DNA of 64,000 nt from Pseudomonadota bacterium (GTDB lineage: Bacteria > Pseudomonadota > Alphaproteobacteria > Sphingomonadales > Sphingomonadaceae): positions 62,001-126,000 of the forward strand of contig JAEWEY010000001.1 of NCBI GenBank assembly GCA_023389105.1. Direction: 5' to 3'. A program made the position numbers and the translations under genes. This document shows positions 34,523-45,013 of the stretch, one piece after another (the stretch's first letter is position 1; every line of letters starts with the position of its first letter). The notes beneath the pieces were generated by a model. The model had not been told where the DNA came from and searched no databases. It saw only the letters and a program-made list of their open reading frames with translations.

Positions 34523-35134
34523 ATGGCCTACAAGATCGCGATTATCGTCGGCAGCCTTCGCGAAGGCAGCATCAACCGCAAGGTCGCACGCTCGATTTGT
34601 AGGCTGAAAGACAATCTCGACTGCTCGATGATCGAGATCGGCGACTTACCGCTCTACAACCAGGATCATGACGCCAATCCGCCGGAGCAATACGTCCGGT
34701 TCCGTGAACAGATTGCGGCGGCTGACGGCGTGCTGTTCGTCAGCCCGGAATATAATCGCGGCATCCCCGGCGTGCTCAAGAACGCGATTGATATCGGCTC
34801 GCGGCCCTACGGGCAGAGCGTGTTCGACAAGAAGCCCGCAGCGATCGTCACCGCGTCGCCGGGCAGCATCGGCGGCTTCGGCGCCAACCACCAAATCCGC
34901 CAGGCCTGCGTGTTCCTCAACATGCCCGTGATGCAGCAACCCGAAGCCTATCTCGGCCATGTTACGGACGACAGCTTCGATGACAGCGGCTGCTTGAAAG
35001 AGGGGCCGCTGAAAGGTTTGATCACCAATCTTGCGCATGCCTTCCACGACTGGGTCGACATGATTCACCGTTCGCGACGATTGCTCGCCGAAGATTCGGC
35101 GCACGTTGCGCTGGCGGAGAAGGCACACGCGTGA
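34523..35134 (+). CDS. NADPH-dependent FMN reductase-like flavoprotein
   Basis: 203 residues. Flavodoxin-like fold: the FMN phosphate loop GSLREGSINRKVAR near the N-terminus and SPEYNRGIPGVLKNAID near residue 79 match the NADPH-dependent FMN reductase/chromate reductase (ChrR, YieF) family. Catalyses two-electron reduction of quinones or chromate in relatives. The start at 34523 has AGGAG upstream; the frame extends 27 bases further without a good start. Confidence 0.92.
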   Translation: MAYKIAIIVGSLREGSINRKVARSICRLKDNLDCSMIEIGDLPLYNQDHDANPPEQYVRFREQIAAADGVLFVSPEYNRGIPGVLKNAIDIGSRPYGQSVFDKKPAAIVTASPGSIGGFGANHQIRQACVFLNMPVMQQPEAYLGHVTDDSFDDSGCLKEGPLKGLITNLAHAFHDWVDMIHRSRRLLAEDSAHVALAEKAHA

Positions 35135-35196
35135 TGCTTCTTGCCGCCACCGGCCTGTCCGGTAAGCATGCGTAACGAATTGGAGGCACGGCACCC

Positions 35197-35607
35197 ATGG
35201 AATTCACCTGGCTTTCACGCTGGCAACCGCAGCTTCATGCAATCCTGCGCATCATGGTCGGCCTGCTCTTCCTTGAGCATGGCATGCAGAAATTTCTGTC
35301 GTTCCCACCCGGCGAGATGGCAGGCATGGGTTTGGCACTGAACAACCTTGCAGCCTATGCCGGCATCATCGAACTGCTCTGCGGCCTCCTGATAACGATC
35401 GGCCTTTTCACCCGCCCAGCGGCCTTCCTGGCGTCCGGGACGATGGCGGTCGCATACTGGTATGCGCATGCGCCGAAAGATTTCTTCCCCATCAACAATA
35501 TGGGCGACGCGGCGATCCTCTATTGCTTCATCTTCCTCTACCTCGCCGCAGCCGGCGCAGGGCCGTGGAGCGTCGACGCCTCGCGGAACCGGACGACGAT
35601 CAGGTGA
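35197..35607 (+). CDS. DoxX-family membrane protein
   Basis: 136 residues with four transmembrane helices. ILRIMVGLLFLEHGMQKF and ELLCGLLITIGLFTRPAAFL are typical DoxX motifs. Function of the family is diverse (quinone-linked thiosulfate oxidation in Acidianus, unknown elsewhere). GGAGG stands 10 bases upstream of the start. The 3' end overlaps the convergent kynureninase gene by 8 bases. It could be co-transcribed with the flavoprotein 62 bases upstream. Confidence 0.9.
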   Translation: MEFTWLSRWQPQLHAILRIMVGLLFLEHGMQKFLSFPPGEMAGMGLALNNLAAYAGIIELLCGLLITIGLFTRPAAFLASGTMAVAYWYAHAPKDFFPINNMGDAAILYCFIFLYLAAAGAGPWSVDASRNRTTIR

Positions 35608-36823
35608 CCTTCGACCGTGCTTTGAAGCGAGGCTGATCCCACGCGCCGGTATTCAGTACTTCGGCGAGAATTTCGGCGGCCCGAAAAACGTCGGAAAAGG
35701 AATTATAGAGCGGCGCAAAGCCAAACCGCATCAAGTCCGGAGCCCGAAAATCGCCGATGACGCCCCGGGCAATCAGCGCCTGCATGACCGCATAACCTTC
35801 GGGGTGCGAAAAGACGACGTGGCTGCCCCGCCGCGCTGGGTAACGCGGCGAAGCGAGGCCAACCTCGTTGGCGCAGCGGGCCTCCACCGTGTCGATGAAC
35901 ATTTGCGAAAGTTGCCGTGACTTTGCCGCAAGGACGGTCATGGAAATGCCCTCAAAGGTAGCCAATCCGGCGTCGAGAGCGGCTAGCGCGAGAATGGATG
36001 GCGTACCGGTCAGGAACTTGGCGATGCCCGGTGCAGGACGGTAGTCGTCGACGAAGGCGAAGGGGTCGGCGTGGCCCATCCAACCTTGCAGCGGCGACCG
36101 AAGCTCGTCCTGAAGATGCCGGTCGACGAACATGAAGGCTGGCGCGCCTGGACCGCCGTTAAGATATTTGTAGCCGCATCCCACTGCCAGTCTGGTGCCC
36201 GCTGCAATCAGATCGATCTCGATAGCGCCGGCGCTGTGCGACAGGTCCCAAATCGCGAGCGAGCCCGCAGCATGGGCCGACGCATTGACGGCAGCCATGT
36301 CGTGGACGGCGCCAGAACGGTAATCGACATGCGAGATCATGACGGCCGCGACGTCTTCGTTGAAAGCCTCGACAATCTCATCGGGATCGACTGCACGGAC
36401 CTTCAAATCAAGCATCGATGCGAGACCTTGGGCGACGTAGAGATCGGTCGGAAAATCCTTCTGTTGAACGACGATCGTCCTTCGTCCTGGCCGTGCCTGC
36501 ACCGCGGCCGCCAGCAACTTAAACAGCGACACGCTTGTGGAATCCGCAATCACCAATTCGTCGGGACGAGCTCCGACGATAGGGGCTAGGCGGGCCGCGA
36601 CATGCATCGGCCAATCAATCCAGCCATGATCGTTCCAACTGGCGATCAGATCTCCGCCCCACTGCCGGTTTATGACGTCCGCCAGCGCGGTTGGGGTCAT
36701 CGTAGGCAGGGCCCCAAGCGAATTGCCATCGAGGTAGATTTTGCCCGCGGGAAGCTGAAACCGCTCGCGTGCAAATGCGATGGGATCGGCAGCATCGAGT
36801 TTCGCGGCTTGGTCGTGCGTCAC
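35600..36823 (-). CDS. kynU: Kynureninase
   Basis: 407 residues. PLP enzyme that splits kynurenine to anthranilate and alanine. IYLDGNSLGALP near residue 29, then WDLSHSAGAIEIDL and the PLP Lys in GCGYKYLNGGPGAPAF near 220 are family hallmarks. The start is GTG at 36823 with a weak ribosome-binding site. No other tryptophan-degradation genes (tryptophan dioxygenase, formamidase) are in the window. Confidence 0.94.
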   Translation of the reverse strand: MTHDQAAKLDAADPIAFARERFQLPAGKIYLDGNSLGALPTMTPTALADVINRQWGGDLIASWNDHGWIDWPMHVAARLAPIVGARPDELVIADSTSVSLFKLLAAAVQARPGRRTIVVQQKDFPTDLYVAQGLASMLDLKVRAVDPDEIVEAFNEDVAAVMISHVDYRSGAVHDMAAVNASAHAAGSLAIWDLSHSAGAIEIDLIAAGTRLAVGCGYKYLNGGPGAPAFMFVDRHLQDELRSPLQGWMGHADPFAFVDDYRPAPGIAKFLTGTPSILALAALDAGLATFEGISMTVLAAKSRQLSQMFIDTVEARCANEVGLASPRYPARRGSHVVFSHPEGYAVMQALIARGVIGDFRAPDLMRFGFAPLYNSFSDVFRAAEILAEVLNTGAWDQPRFKARSKVT

Positions 36824-36905
36824 ATCTGGCTGATGCGGCTTCGGTCTTGAAACTGCAATCGCTCCGCGCCATCCATGCCGGACTAACCCAGGTTAGGAGA
36901 CGAGC

Positions 36906-37082
36906 ATGGCACACAAGTTCGTGATCAAGAAAAGCTCGAACGGCGAATATGTCGCGAGCTTCGAATATAATGGCGAAAAGGTTTTCTGGACGGAGACCTA
37001 CAAGTCCAAAAGCTCGGCCCAGAGTGCCATCGATTCGATTAAGAAGAATGGCCCGATGGCCGAGGTGCACGACGCGTCCTGA
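36906..37082 (+). CDS. DUF1508 (YegP-like) small protein
   Basis: 58 residues: begins MAHKFVIKKSSNGEYV, with YNGEKVFWTETY and SKSSAQSAIDSIKKN. This is one DUF1508 repeat; E. coli YegP has two. AGGAG stands 6 bases before the ATG. Cytosolic; function unknown in the family. It sits between divergent kynU and convergent dcd. Confidence 0.9.
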   Translation: MAHKFVIKKSSNGEYVASFEYNGEKVFWTETYKSKSSAQSAIDSIKKNGPMAEVHDAS

Positions 37083-37097
37083 CCGCCAGTCCAAGCC

Positions 37098-37652
37098 TTA
37101 GAGCTTGGGCAGCGTCACGCCCTTCTGACCCATATATTTGCCGGCGCGGTCTGCGTAGCTGACTTCGCACGCCTCGTTGCCCTGGAGGAACAGAAACTGG
37201 CAGGCGCCTTCGTTGGCGTAGACCTTGGCCGGAAGTGGTGTGGTGTTGGAGAATTCCAGCGTCACGTGACCTTCCCAGCCAGGCTCAAGCGGGGTGACGT
37301 TCACGATGATCCCGCAGCGCGCATAGGTCGACTTGCCAAGGCAGATCACCAACACGTCGCGCGGCACCCGAAAATATTCGACCGTCCGCGCCAGCGCGAA
37401 GCTGTTGGGCGGTATGATGCACACGTCAGTCTGGCGGTCGACGAAACTGTTACTGGCGAAGTCCTTCGGATCGACCGTGGCGGAATCGACGTTCGTGAAG
37501 ATCTTGAATTCGTCGGCGACGCGCGCGTCATAGCCGTAGGACGATAGCCCATAGCTGATGCAATTTTCGCGCCGCTGGGCCTCGACGAACGGCTCGATCA
37601 TCGCATGCTGTTGAGCCTGCTCGCGAATCCAGCGGTCGGACAAAATCGCCAT
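37098..37652 (-). CDS. dcd: dCTP deaminase
   Basis: 184 residues. Converts dCTP to dUTP for thymidylate synthesis. MAILSDRWIREQA begins the protein; SSYGYDARVADEF, FALARTVEYFRVP and the catalytic region GWEGHVTLEFSNTTPLPAKVY are typical, with the Glu of TLEF as catalytic residue. The frame is open further upstream but that part is not protein-like; ATG 37652 gives the usual length. Confidence 0.96.
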   Translation of the reverse strand: MAILSDRWIREQAQQHAMIEPFVEAQRRENCISYGLSSYGYDARVADEFKIFTNVDSATVDPKDFASNSFVDRQTDVCIIPPNSFALARTVEYFRVPRDVLVICLGKSTYARCGIIVNVTPLEPGWEGHVTLEFSNTTPLPAKVYANEGACQFLFLQGNEACEVSYADRAGKYMGQKGVTLPKL

Positions 37653-37837
37653 GCGGAGTGCGTAACGGGGCAGGCCGAAACCGGCAATTTGGCGTCGATT
37701 ATTTCTGTGGATGCGGCGTCCGTGACAGTTTTCGGACTTCCCGCGAACTGAATGCCGATTCATGCACAAGCTATCCACAATCGTGCTACTTATGTTCCGT
37801 TTGGGTCGCAGCCCGCACAAGCGTAGGGACCGCCGCC
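37653..37837. promoter_or_regulatory. Divergent dcd/dnaB intergenic region with DnaA box-like sites
   Basis: 185 bases. CTATCCACA at 37771-37779 differs from the DnaA box TTATCCACA at one position, and TGTGGATGC at 37706-37714 is a weaker match on the other strand. Both lie upstream of dnaB. DnaA control of dnaB would be plausible, but these matches are short and may be chance. Promoters for both genes should be here. Confidence 0.35.
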
Positions 37838-39349
<1,512 letters not shown>

Positions 39350-39378
39350 ACGAAAAACACCACGGGAGGGTGAGGACG

Positions 39379-39404
39379 GGGGCGCCGGAGCGATCCGGCG
39401 CCCC
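39379..39404. terminator. Perfect 11-bp hairpin with GCGA loop, likely bidirectional terminator
   Basis: The arms 39379-39389 and 39394-39404 pair perfectly over 11 bp around a 4-base GCGA loop (GNRA type). It sits between convergent dnaB and the L,D-transpeptidase gene. No T-run follows on either strand, so it may depend on hairpin strength or protect the 3' end of the RNA. Confidence 0.65.
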
Positions 39405-39410
39405 TAGCCA

Positions 39411-40889
39411 TTACGGCCCAATGTCGTCGCTGCTCTGCGGCTGGCGGATCTTGTGCGGCGGGCCCTGGGCCAAGCCGATGGCGCGCGCAATGTTCTCATC
39501 CCAACCGTAGAGGTCGGGCCGGAACTTCACCGCCGACCCGTCCCAGAAAACCGTGTGGTAGAGCAGGCGAACCGGCAGCTTCTTCGGCATCTGCACGAAA
39601 TTCTGGTCGGTGTCCTTTTGCATTGCCTGCTGGAATTCGTCCTGAATACCTTCGTCGGCGGCCAGCATGGTCGCGAACTGGACCGCGTTCTGAACCCGGA
39701 CGCAGCCATGGCTGCGATGGCGTTCGGGCAGGTTGAAAAGGGCCTTTGCGGGCGTGTCGTGCAAATAGATCTGCTGATCGTCGGCCATATCGAATTTGAC
39801 GAGGCCCAAAGAGTTCTTGTCGCCTGACCCTTGGACGTAGAAGCCGTCCTTATTGATGGTGAAGTCATTGTCCTTCAGCCATTGCTCACCCTTCGTGGCG
39901 AGCTCCTTGTCCCCGATGCCCTTGGGCACGGTCCAAGTGGGCTTGGCAACGAGACGGAAAATCGGCGCCTGCAACTGCGGTGTTGGCTTGTCGTGTTCGC
40001 CCACCACCACGTTGCGGGTGTCGACCAGCTTTCCATCGCGCCAGTACTGCAGCACCGCCGACGCCGTGTTGACGTCGATGCGTGTCGCCGGCGGTGTTCG
40101 CTGCAACCACCGCAGCCGCTCCATTGCTACCGCGATTTCCCGGGCGCGATAGGCGGGATCGGCGTTAATCGCATCAAGCGTGTCGCCGCCGATGACGCCG
40201 TCCTGCTTGAATCCGAAATCACCCTGAACCTTCTTCACCGCCGTGACGAGGGCGGGAGAGTAGGTGGTCGATGGTGCGGCAGGCTGTGCGCCGGGCTTTG
40301 CTTCCGGAGCAGCCGGCAAATAGCCCACGCCGCTCAGGGCGGCGATGATCTGCGGCATGCGCGGGTCGCTCTGGCCGGGCTTGATCGGCTTGCCGTCCGG
40401 GATCGGCTGATACTTTACCTTCGACGCGAGTTGGCCGAAGTGGATGTAGGCCTCGCCCAAAGCGCGATATTCATCCGTCTGCGGTGGCAATGTCGCGAGC
40501 CAGCCCTTCACGTCACCTTTCTGCAAAGCCTGCTGCAGTCCCTGACGCACGTCGACCTTTTCGTGCGGCAGCGTGTAGACGTCGTGCAACTTGTTCGGAT
40601 CGGCATACCCATTGGCCAGGGCCGACGCATATTTTAGCGCTGCTTGTGTCAGCGCGGCGCCTTTTTCCCCGCCTTTGAGGAATAGATCCGGGTTCAAGCC
40701 GTTCGCTGGCGCCGTGGCGATCGCGTCGCGGAGCTGCTTTTCCGTGTCGGATTTCCAAGCATCATCGATTTCGGGCGAAGCAGGTGCCGACGCGTTCTGG
40801 TTGGACGTGTCCTGCACCGAGCAGGCGGTGAGGGCGGTGGTGCACAGGGCAAGGCCTAAGGCCGCGCCGCTCCAGGTTTTTATACTCAT
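39411..40889 (-). CDS. L,D-transpeptidase family lipoprotein, YcbB-like
   Basis: 492 residues. Lipobox LTAC with Cys23. A peptidoglycan-binding domain in the middle (VQGDFGFKQDGVIGGDTLD) precedes the YkuD catalytic domain with HRSHGCVRVQN near residue 405, whose Cys is the nucleophile. It makes 3-3 peptidoglycan crosslinks or attaches proteins to the wall, in the periplasm. The large length with N-terminal domain resembles E. coli LdtD (YcbB). Convergent with dnaB. Confidence 0.92.
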   Translation of the reverse strand: MSIKTWSGAALGLALCTTALTACSVQDTSNQNASAPASPEIDDAWKSDTEKQLRDAIATAPANGLNPDLFLKGGEKGAALTQAALKYASALANGYADPNKLHDVYTLPHEKVDVRQGLQQALQKGDVKGWLATLPPQTDEYRALGEAYIHFGQLASKVKYQPIPDGKPIKPGQSDPRMPQIIAALSGVGYLPAAPEAKPGAQPAAPSTTYSPALVTAVKKVQGDFGFKQDGVIGGDTLDAINADPAYRAREIAVAMERLRWLQRTPPATRIDVNTASAVLQYWRDGKLVDTRNVVVGEHDKPTPQLQAPIFRLVAKPTWTVPKGIGDKELATKGEQWLKDNDFTINKDGFYVQGSGDKNSLGLVKFDMADDQQIYLHDTPAKALFNLPERHRSHGCVRVQNAVQFATMLAADEGIQDEFQQAMQKDTDQNFVQMPKKLPVRLLYHTVFWDGSAVKFRPDLYGWDENIARAIGLAQGPPHKIRQPQSSDDIGP

Positions 40890-40949
40890 CGCCGCAAAGA
40901 ACGCCGCCGGGCCGCAAAGCGATCCACGGCCGTTACGCCTTGTCCCGTT

Positions 40950-42377
40950 TCAGTCTTCCTGAAAATTGGGGTCGGTGAGGCCTTCGCTGATGGTCGCGCG
41001 GACCCGATCGCCCTCGACACTGGTAACGGGATAGGCACAATAGTCGGCAGCGTAGAAGGCGCTTGGCCGGTGGTTGCCGGATACGCCGACGCCCCCGAAC
41101 GGCGCATTGGATGGCGCGCCGTTCGTCGGCTTGTTCCAGTTGATCACCCCCGCACGAACATTGGCCCAGAAGGTGTCGTAAAGCTCCGGACTACCGCCGA
41201 TGAGGCTTGCTGCCAGTCCGAACCGCGTATTGTTCGCCTCGGCGATCGCCTGGTCAAACGTCTGCACGCGAATGACCTGCAGCACCGGGCCGAAAATCTC
41301 CTCGTCGGGGCGATCGCGAACGTCGGTGACGTCGATTAGGCCAGGGGTGAGAAAAGGCTTGTCCTTTTCCGGCCGGTCCAATCTCGCAAGGGGCTTTGCT
41401 CCCTTCATCATCAAGTTGAGCCACAATTCCTGGACATGGTCGGCGGCGGCATTGTCGATCACCGGGCCCATGAATGGGGCGGGTTCGGCGAATGGCTCCC
41501 CAAGAATCATTCGGTCGAGCAGCTTCCTGATCGCGGCGATCAGCGCGTCGGCCTCGTCTTCCTTGACGATCAGACGCCGCGCCGCGGTGCAGCGCTGTCC
41601 GGCCGAGAGATAGGCCGACTGGACGACGAGCGCCGCCGTCGCTTCCAGTTCTTTTGCGTTCCACACCACGAGCGGATTGTTGCCGCCGAGTTCGAGCGCC
41701 AGGATCTTGTGCGGCATCTCGGCGAATTGCTTGTGGAGAGCCATGCCGACGCGCGCGGACCCGGTGAACAGCAGCCCATCGATGCCCGGATCGCCGGCCA
41801 AGGCTCGTCCCTGATCAGGGCCGCCGATCAGCAAGCGAACGACACCTTCCGGGATCTTCGCTTCGTGAAAGCAATTGACGAGGAATTCACCGACCGCCGG
41901 CGTCTTTTCCGAGGGTTTGAAGACGACTGCATTCCCGGCGATCAGGGCGGGGACGATGTGGCCGTTCGGGAGGTGCGCCGGGAAATTATACGGACCGAGC
42001 ACCGCTAGCACGCCATGCGGCTTGTGGCGGACGGTGACCTTGTTGCCCAGCGCCGCTTCCATCCGGCGCTGCGGGGTCCGCTCTGCGTAAGCGTCGACTG
42101 AGATTTCGACCTTGTTGACGACGGCGCCGACCTCTGTCTTCGCCTCCCAAAGCGGCTTCCCCGTTTCGCGCGCGATGAGCGTCGCGAAGTCGGCCTCGTT
42201 CTTGCGGACGACATTGGCGAACCGACGTACGGCTTCGATCCGATAAGCGTGCGAATGCGCCGCCCATTCCGGCCAGGCCGACCGTGCGGCAGCAACTTCG
42301 GTCGCGGCGCTACCGGCGTCACCGGACCACAACTCGGCACCAGTGGCTGGTTCGTAAGAGATTACTGTCGCGCTCAC
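40950..42377 (-). CDS. astD: Succinylglutamate-semialdehyde dehydrogenase-like ALDH (AstD family)
   Basis: About 475 residues. ALDH fold: GPYNFPAHLPNGHIVPALIAGN near residue 145, the catalytic Glu in ALELGGNNPL and Cys in SAGQRCTAARR, and TNGAPSNAPFGGVGVSGNHRPSA at the C-terminus fit AstD. The family completes the arginine succinyltransferase pathway. Start chosen at GTG 42377 (ATVISYEPATG follows); an ATG at 42425 would overlap selO. No astA, astB, astC or astE nearby. Confidence 0.86.
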   Translation of the reverse strand: MSATVISYEPATGAELWSGDAGSAATEVAAARSAWPEWAAHSHAYRIEAVRRFANVVRKNEADFATLIARETGKPLWEAKTEVGAVVNKVEISVDAYAERTPQRRMEAALGNKVTVRHKPHGVLAVLGPYNFPAHLPNGHIVPALIAGNAVVFKPSEKTPAVGEFLVNCFHEAKIPEGVVRLLIGGPDQGRALAGDPGIDGLLFTGSARVGMALHKQFAEMPHKILALELGGNNPLVVWNAKELEATAALVVQSAYLSAGQRCTAARRLIVKEDEADALIAAIRKLLDRMILGEPFAEPAPFMGPVIDNAAADHVQELWLNLMMKGAKPLARLDRPEKDKPFLTPGLIDVTDVRDRPDEEIFGPVLQVIRVQTFDQAIAEANNTRFGLAASLIGGSPELYDTFWANVRAGVINWNKPTNGAPSNAPFGGVGVSGNHRPSAFYAADYCAYPVTSVEGDRVRATISEGLTDPNFQED

Positions 42378-42408
42378 GTCCGCGCTGCCCCTGTCGTACG
42401 CTGCGTTT

Positions 42409-43785
42409 TCAACGGTGCGGTGCATCCTGCTTGATTGCGTCCCCCATGCGCCGAATTGCCTTAACCTTGTTGTTAAACGCTTGCCAATCGTCACGCTCGG
42501 CAATGTCGGACCAGATGCGCTCTACCTCATCGATGGGCATGGAGCATGGCGTAGGATCGGACCAATATTCATGCGTCGGCGGTACGGCGCGCCCCTCAAG
42601 CAATTTGGCAAGCGCGCGAAACTCTTCGGCAGGATATCGATCCGCGCCCGGATCGCGACCGCCGCGCCAGTCAAAGAAGACGCGGTCGATCGATGCGCCC
42701 TTCGTCGCCAGCGCACGTATCAGCGCGCCAGCGACGGGCCGGTCGTTATCCCCAGCTACAATGCCGAGGCGGGCGACGAGCGCTTTTGTCAACTCATCCT
42801 CGAAACGACTGCTCCACGACCCGAGCAGCTCCGACAGCGCCGGCGCGGCGGCATTGATCGCCAGGCAGCCAGCCAATTGCGCAATGTCCCAATGAATCGC
42901 TTCCGGCTGTCGTCCGAACGCGTAGAGGCCGCCATGGTCGAAATAGGCGGCGGTGAATTCTGGATCCCAAAATGGCGTGAATCGCCACGGACCATAATCG
43001 AAGCTTTCGCCGGTGATGTTGATATTGTCGCTGTTGAGCACGCCGTGCACGAATCCGGCAGCAAGATAGGACGCGGCCAAGGTCGCGGTGGCCGAACAGA
43101 CGCGATCGAATAGCCGCGTGGCATTTTCCGCATCGTCCTCGATTGGCTGCTCGCCGTAAAGCTCGCTCAGGCAGTAGCGGGTCAACGCCTTCAAATTGTC
43201 GGCCTGACCGAAGAAGGCGAGGCGCTGAAAGGTCCCAATGCGGATGTGGCCATGGCTGAGCCGCGTCAGCACCGCCGATCTTGTGGGGGAGGGCTCATCG
43301 CCACGCTCCAGCCCTTCGCCGGTTTCGAATAGCGCAAAGCTCTTCGACGTGTTGATGCCGAGCGCCTCGAGCATCTCGGTCGCCAAAACCTCGCGCACTC
43401 CGCCCTTGAGCGTCAGGCGACCGTCAGCGCGGCGGCTGTAAGGCGTCTGGCCGGACCCCTTGGTGCCGAGCTCGAGCAGCCGGCCCTGGTCATCGCGAAA
43501 CTGGGCGAAGGTGAAGCCGCGCCCATCTCCAATGTCCGGATTGTACACGCGAAATTGATGACCGTGATATCGGAGCGCCAGCGGCTGCGGCAGATTGTCT
43601 GGCAGGGGCTCGAAGCGGCAGAAATGATTGGCCCATCCAGGTTCATCCAGAGAAAGACCGATCCGCTTCGCCCATCGGGTGTTGGCAAAGCGCATCGTGC
43701 ATTGCGGGAAGTCGGCCGGCCGGACGGGGTCATAAAAATCCGGCCCAAGCGTCACGATTTTCGGGTCGGGTCGCGGGTCGGCCAT
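42409..43785 (-). CDS. selO: Protein adenylyltransferase SelO (YdiU family)
   Basis: 458 residues from ATG 43785. Kinase-like fold that transfers AMP to protein Ser/Thr/Tyr. LRYHGHQFRVYNPDIGDGRG near residue 71, LELGTKGSGQTPYSR, RVSHGHIRIGTF-like LSHGHIRIGTF and VLNSDNINITGESFDYGP (the active-site Asp is in DYGP) are family signatures. It is 31 bases upstream of the AstD-like gene. Role in redox stress is known for E. coli and yeast SelO. Confidence 0.94.
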   Translation of the reverse strand: MADPRPDPKIVTLGPDFYDPVRPADFPQCTMRFANTRWAKRIGLSLDEPGWANHFCRFEPLPDNLPQPLALRYHGHQFRVYNPDIGDGRGFTFAQFRDDQGRLLELGTKGSGQTPYSRRADGRLTLKGGVREVLATEMLEALGINTSKSFALFETGEGLERGDEPSPTRSAVLTRLSHGHIRIGTFQRLAFFGQADNLKALTRYCLSELYGEQPIEDDAENATRLFDRVCSATATLAASYLAAGFVHGVLNSDNINITGESFDYGPWRFTPFWDPEFTAAYFDHGGLYAFGRQPEAIHWDIAQLAGCLAINAAAPALSELLGSWSSRFEDELTKALVARLGIVAGDNDRPVAGALIRALATKGASIDRVFFDWRGGRDPGADRYPAEEFRALAKLLEGRAVPPTHEYWSDPTPCSMPIDEVERIWSDIAERDDWQAFNNKVKAIRRMGDAIKQDAPHR

Positions 43786-43820
43786 AGGAACCAAATGGGA
43801 TCGTGCCGTGCCGGTTCCAA

Positions 43821-44450
43821 CTAGCGCACGAGCGCTTTCAATTTCTCTATCGCCGACGAATCGGGCTCGTCGGGAGCTATCGTGCTGGTGAATTTCCCAT
43901 TCCGATCGAACAGCAGCACTGTCGCCGTATGGTTCATCTCCTTCCCCATCGCCGCGTGCGGCGTCGGCTCGGCGAAAATCCCGAACTGCTTTTTGACTTG
44001 ATCGATTTGAGCCTGATCGCCGGTCAGTCCGATGATCGGTGCGTTGAACAGGCTGGCATACTGCCCGACCTCTTTGGGTCCGTCATTCTCTGGATCGATG
44101 GTGACGAACACCAGGCGCAGCGCCTGATCGTTGGTGGCTTCCCGGCGCAGCTTTACCAGTCGGGAAAGGGTCGTCGGGCAGACATCGCCGCATCGCGTGA
44201 AGCCGAAATAGATGGCGTAAGGTTTGCCAGCCAGCGCCTGGCTGGAGAAGCTCTTCCCATTTCCATCGACGAGGGTGAACGGACCGCCGAAGCTTGCTGC
44301 TCTGCCCGAGGCCGTCGTTGGAACCGACGCGGTCTGCTCACGCGGGATGAGGTATAGCGCCGCGGCACCGGCGGCCGCGATCGCGACAAGCACCCACAAC
44401 AATATACGCACGGTCCGGGCGGTTGATGTCTTGGAAACTTGCTCGGTCAA
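43821..44450 (-). CDS. SCO-family copper/redox protein
   Basis: 209 residues. One N-terminal membrane anchor (RILLWVLVAIAAAGAAALYL) and a thioredoxin-like periplasmic domain. Copper ligands Cys87 and Cys91 (RCGDVCP) and His174 (EMNHTAT) are all present, as in SCO proteins that build the CuA site of cytochrome oxidase. The start is TTG at 44450 with AGGA 6 bases upstream. No oxidase subunit genes are in the window. Confidence 0.92.
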   Translation of the reverse strand: MTEQVSKTSTARTVRILLWVLVAIAAAGAAALYLIPREQTASVPTTASGRAASFGGPFTLVDGNGKSFSSQALAGKPYAIYFGFTRCGDVCPTTLSRLVKLRREATNDQALRLVFVTIDPENDGPKEVGQYASLFNAPIIGLTGDQAQIDQVKKQFGIFAEPTPHAAMGKEMNHTATVLLFDRNGKFTSTIAPDEPDSSAIEKLKALVR

Positions 44451-44535
44451 CGGGAGTCCTTTCTGCAGGGCGCCCTAAACGTTTACTCTCTGGCAGCAAC
44501 CGTCTGATACTCCGGCCTCAACCGGCGAGGATTTC

Positions 44536-44889
44536 ATGGCAAGCAGCGCACCAACACCCGCGAAAGACGATCCCTTTGCGGATCGTCGCGTTTATCCGCG
44601 AGTGCCCGTGGCGTTGCCCGCATTCCTGCAGGCCGACGGAAAGCGGCACTTCGTGCAGATCCTCGATCTGTCGGCTGGCGGCGCGAAGCTAAGCTGCTCG
44701 CAGAAATTGGCATCCGGGACCGCGGTCGTGCTGGATTGTGGGACGCTGGGTCGCGGCGCGGTGGTTCGTTGGCAGAACGGCGACGCGCTCGGCCTGTGCT
44801 TTGACCGCGAACTCGATCCCCGCGACGTGGCCGCGCTGGCGGAGCGATCACAGGCGTTGGCCGCCTTGATCAGGACACGCGAGAGCTGA
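44536..44889 (+). CDS. PilZ-domain protein
   Basis: 117 residues, a stand-alone PilZ domain. The RxxxR-type motif DRRVYPRVPV (about 16-25) and the second motif DLSAGGAKL near 46 provide the c-di-GMP site. It is a candidate receptor for c-di-GMP controlled by GGDEF/EAL proteins such as the one at 58416-60035. The downstream process cannot be read from sequence. Confidence 0.92.
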   Translation: MASSAPTPAKDDPFADRRVYPRVPVALPAFLQADGKRHFVQILDLSAGGAKLSCSQKLASGTAVVLDCGTLGRGAVVRWQNGDALGLCFDRELDPRDVAALAERSQALAALIRTRES

Positions 44890-45013
44890 CCGCCCGCGTA
44901 TTGCAAAGATTTCATGGGAACTTGCGGGAAGTCTCGGCGCTTGGTGCCTATGCTGCGGCGCACAATCAGGTCGAACTCACAGGACAGCCGGTTCAGCGCG
45001 AACTGATCTCGTC

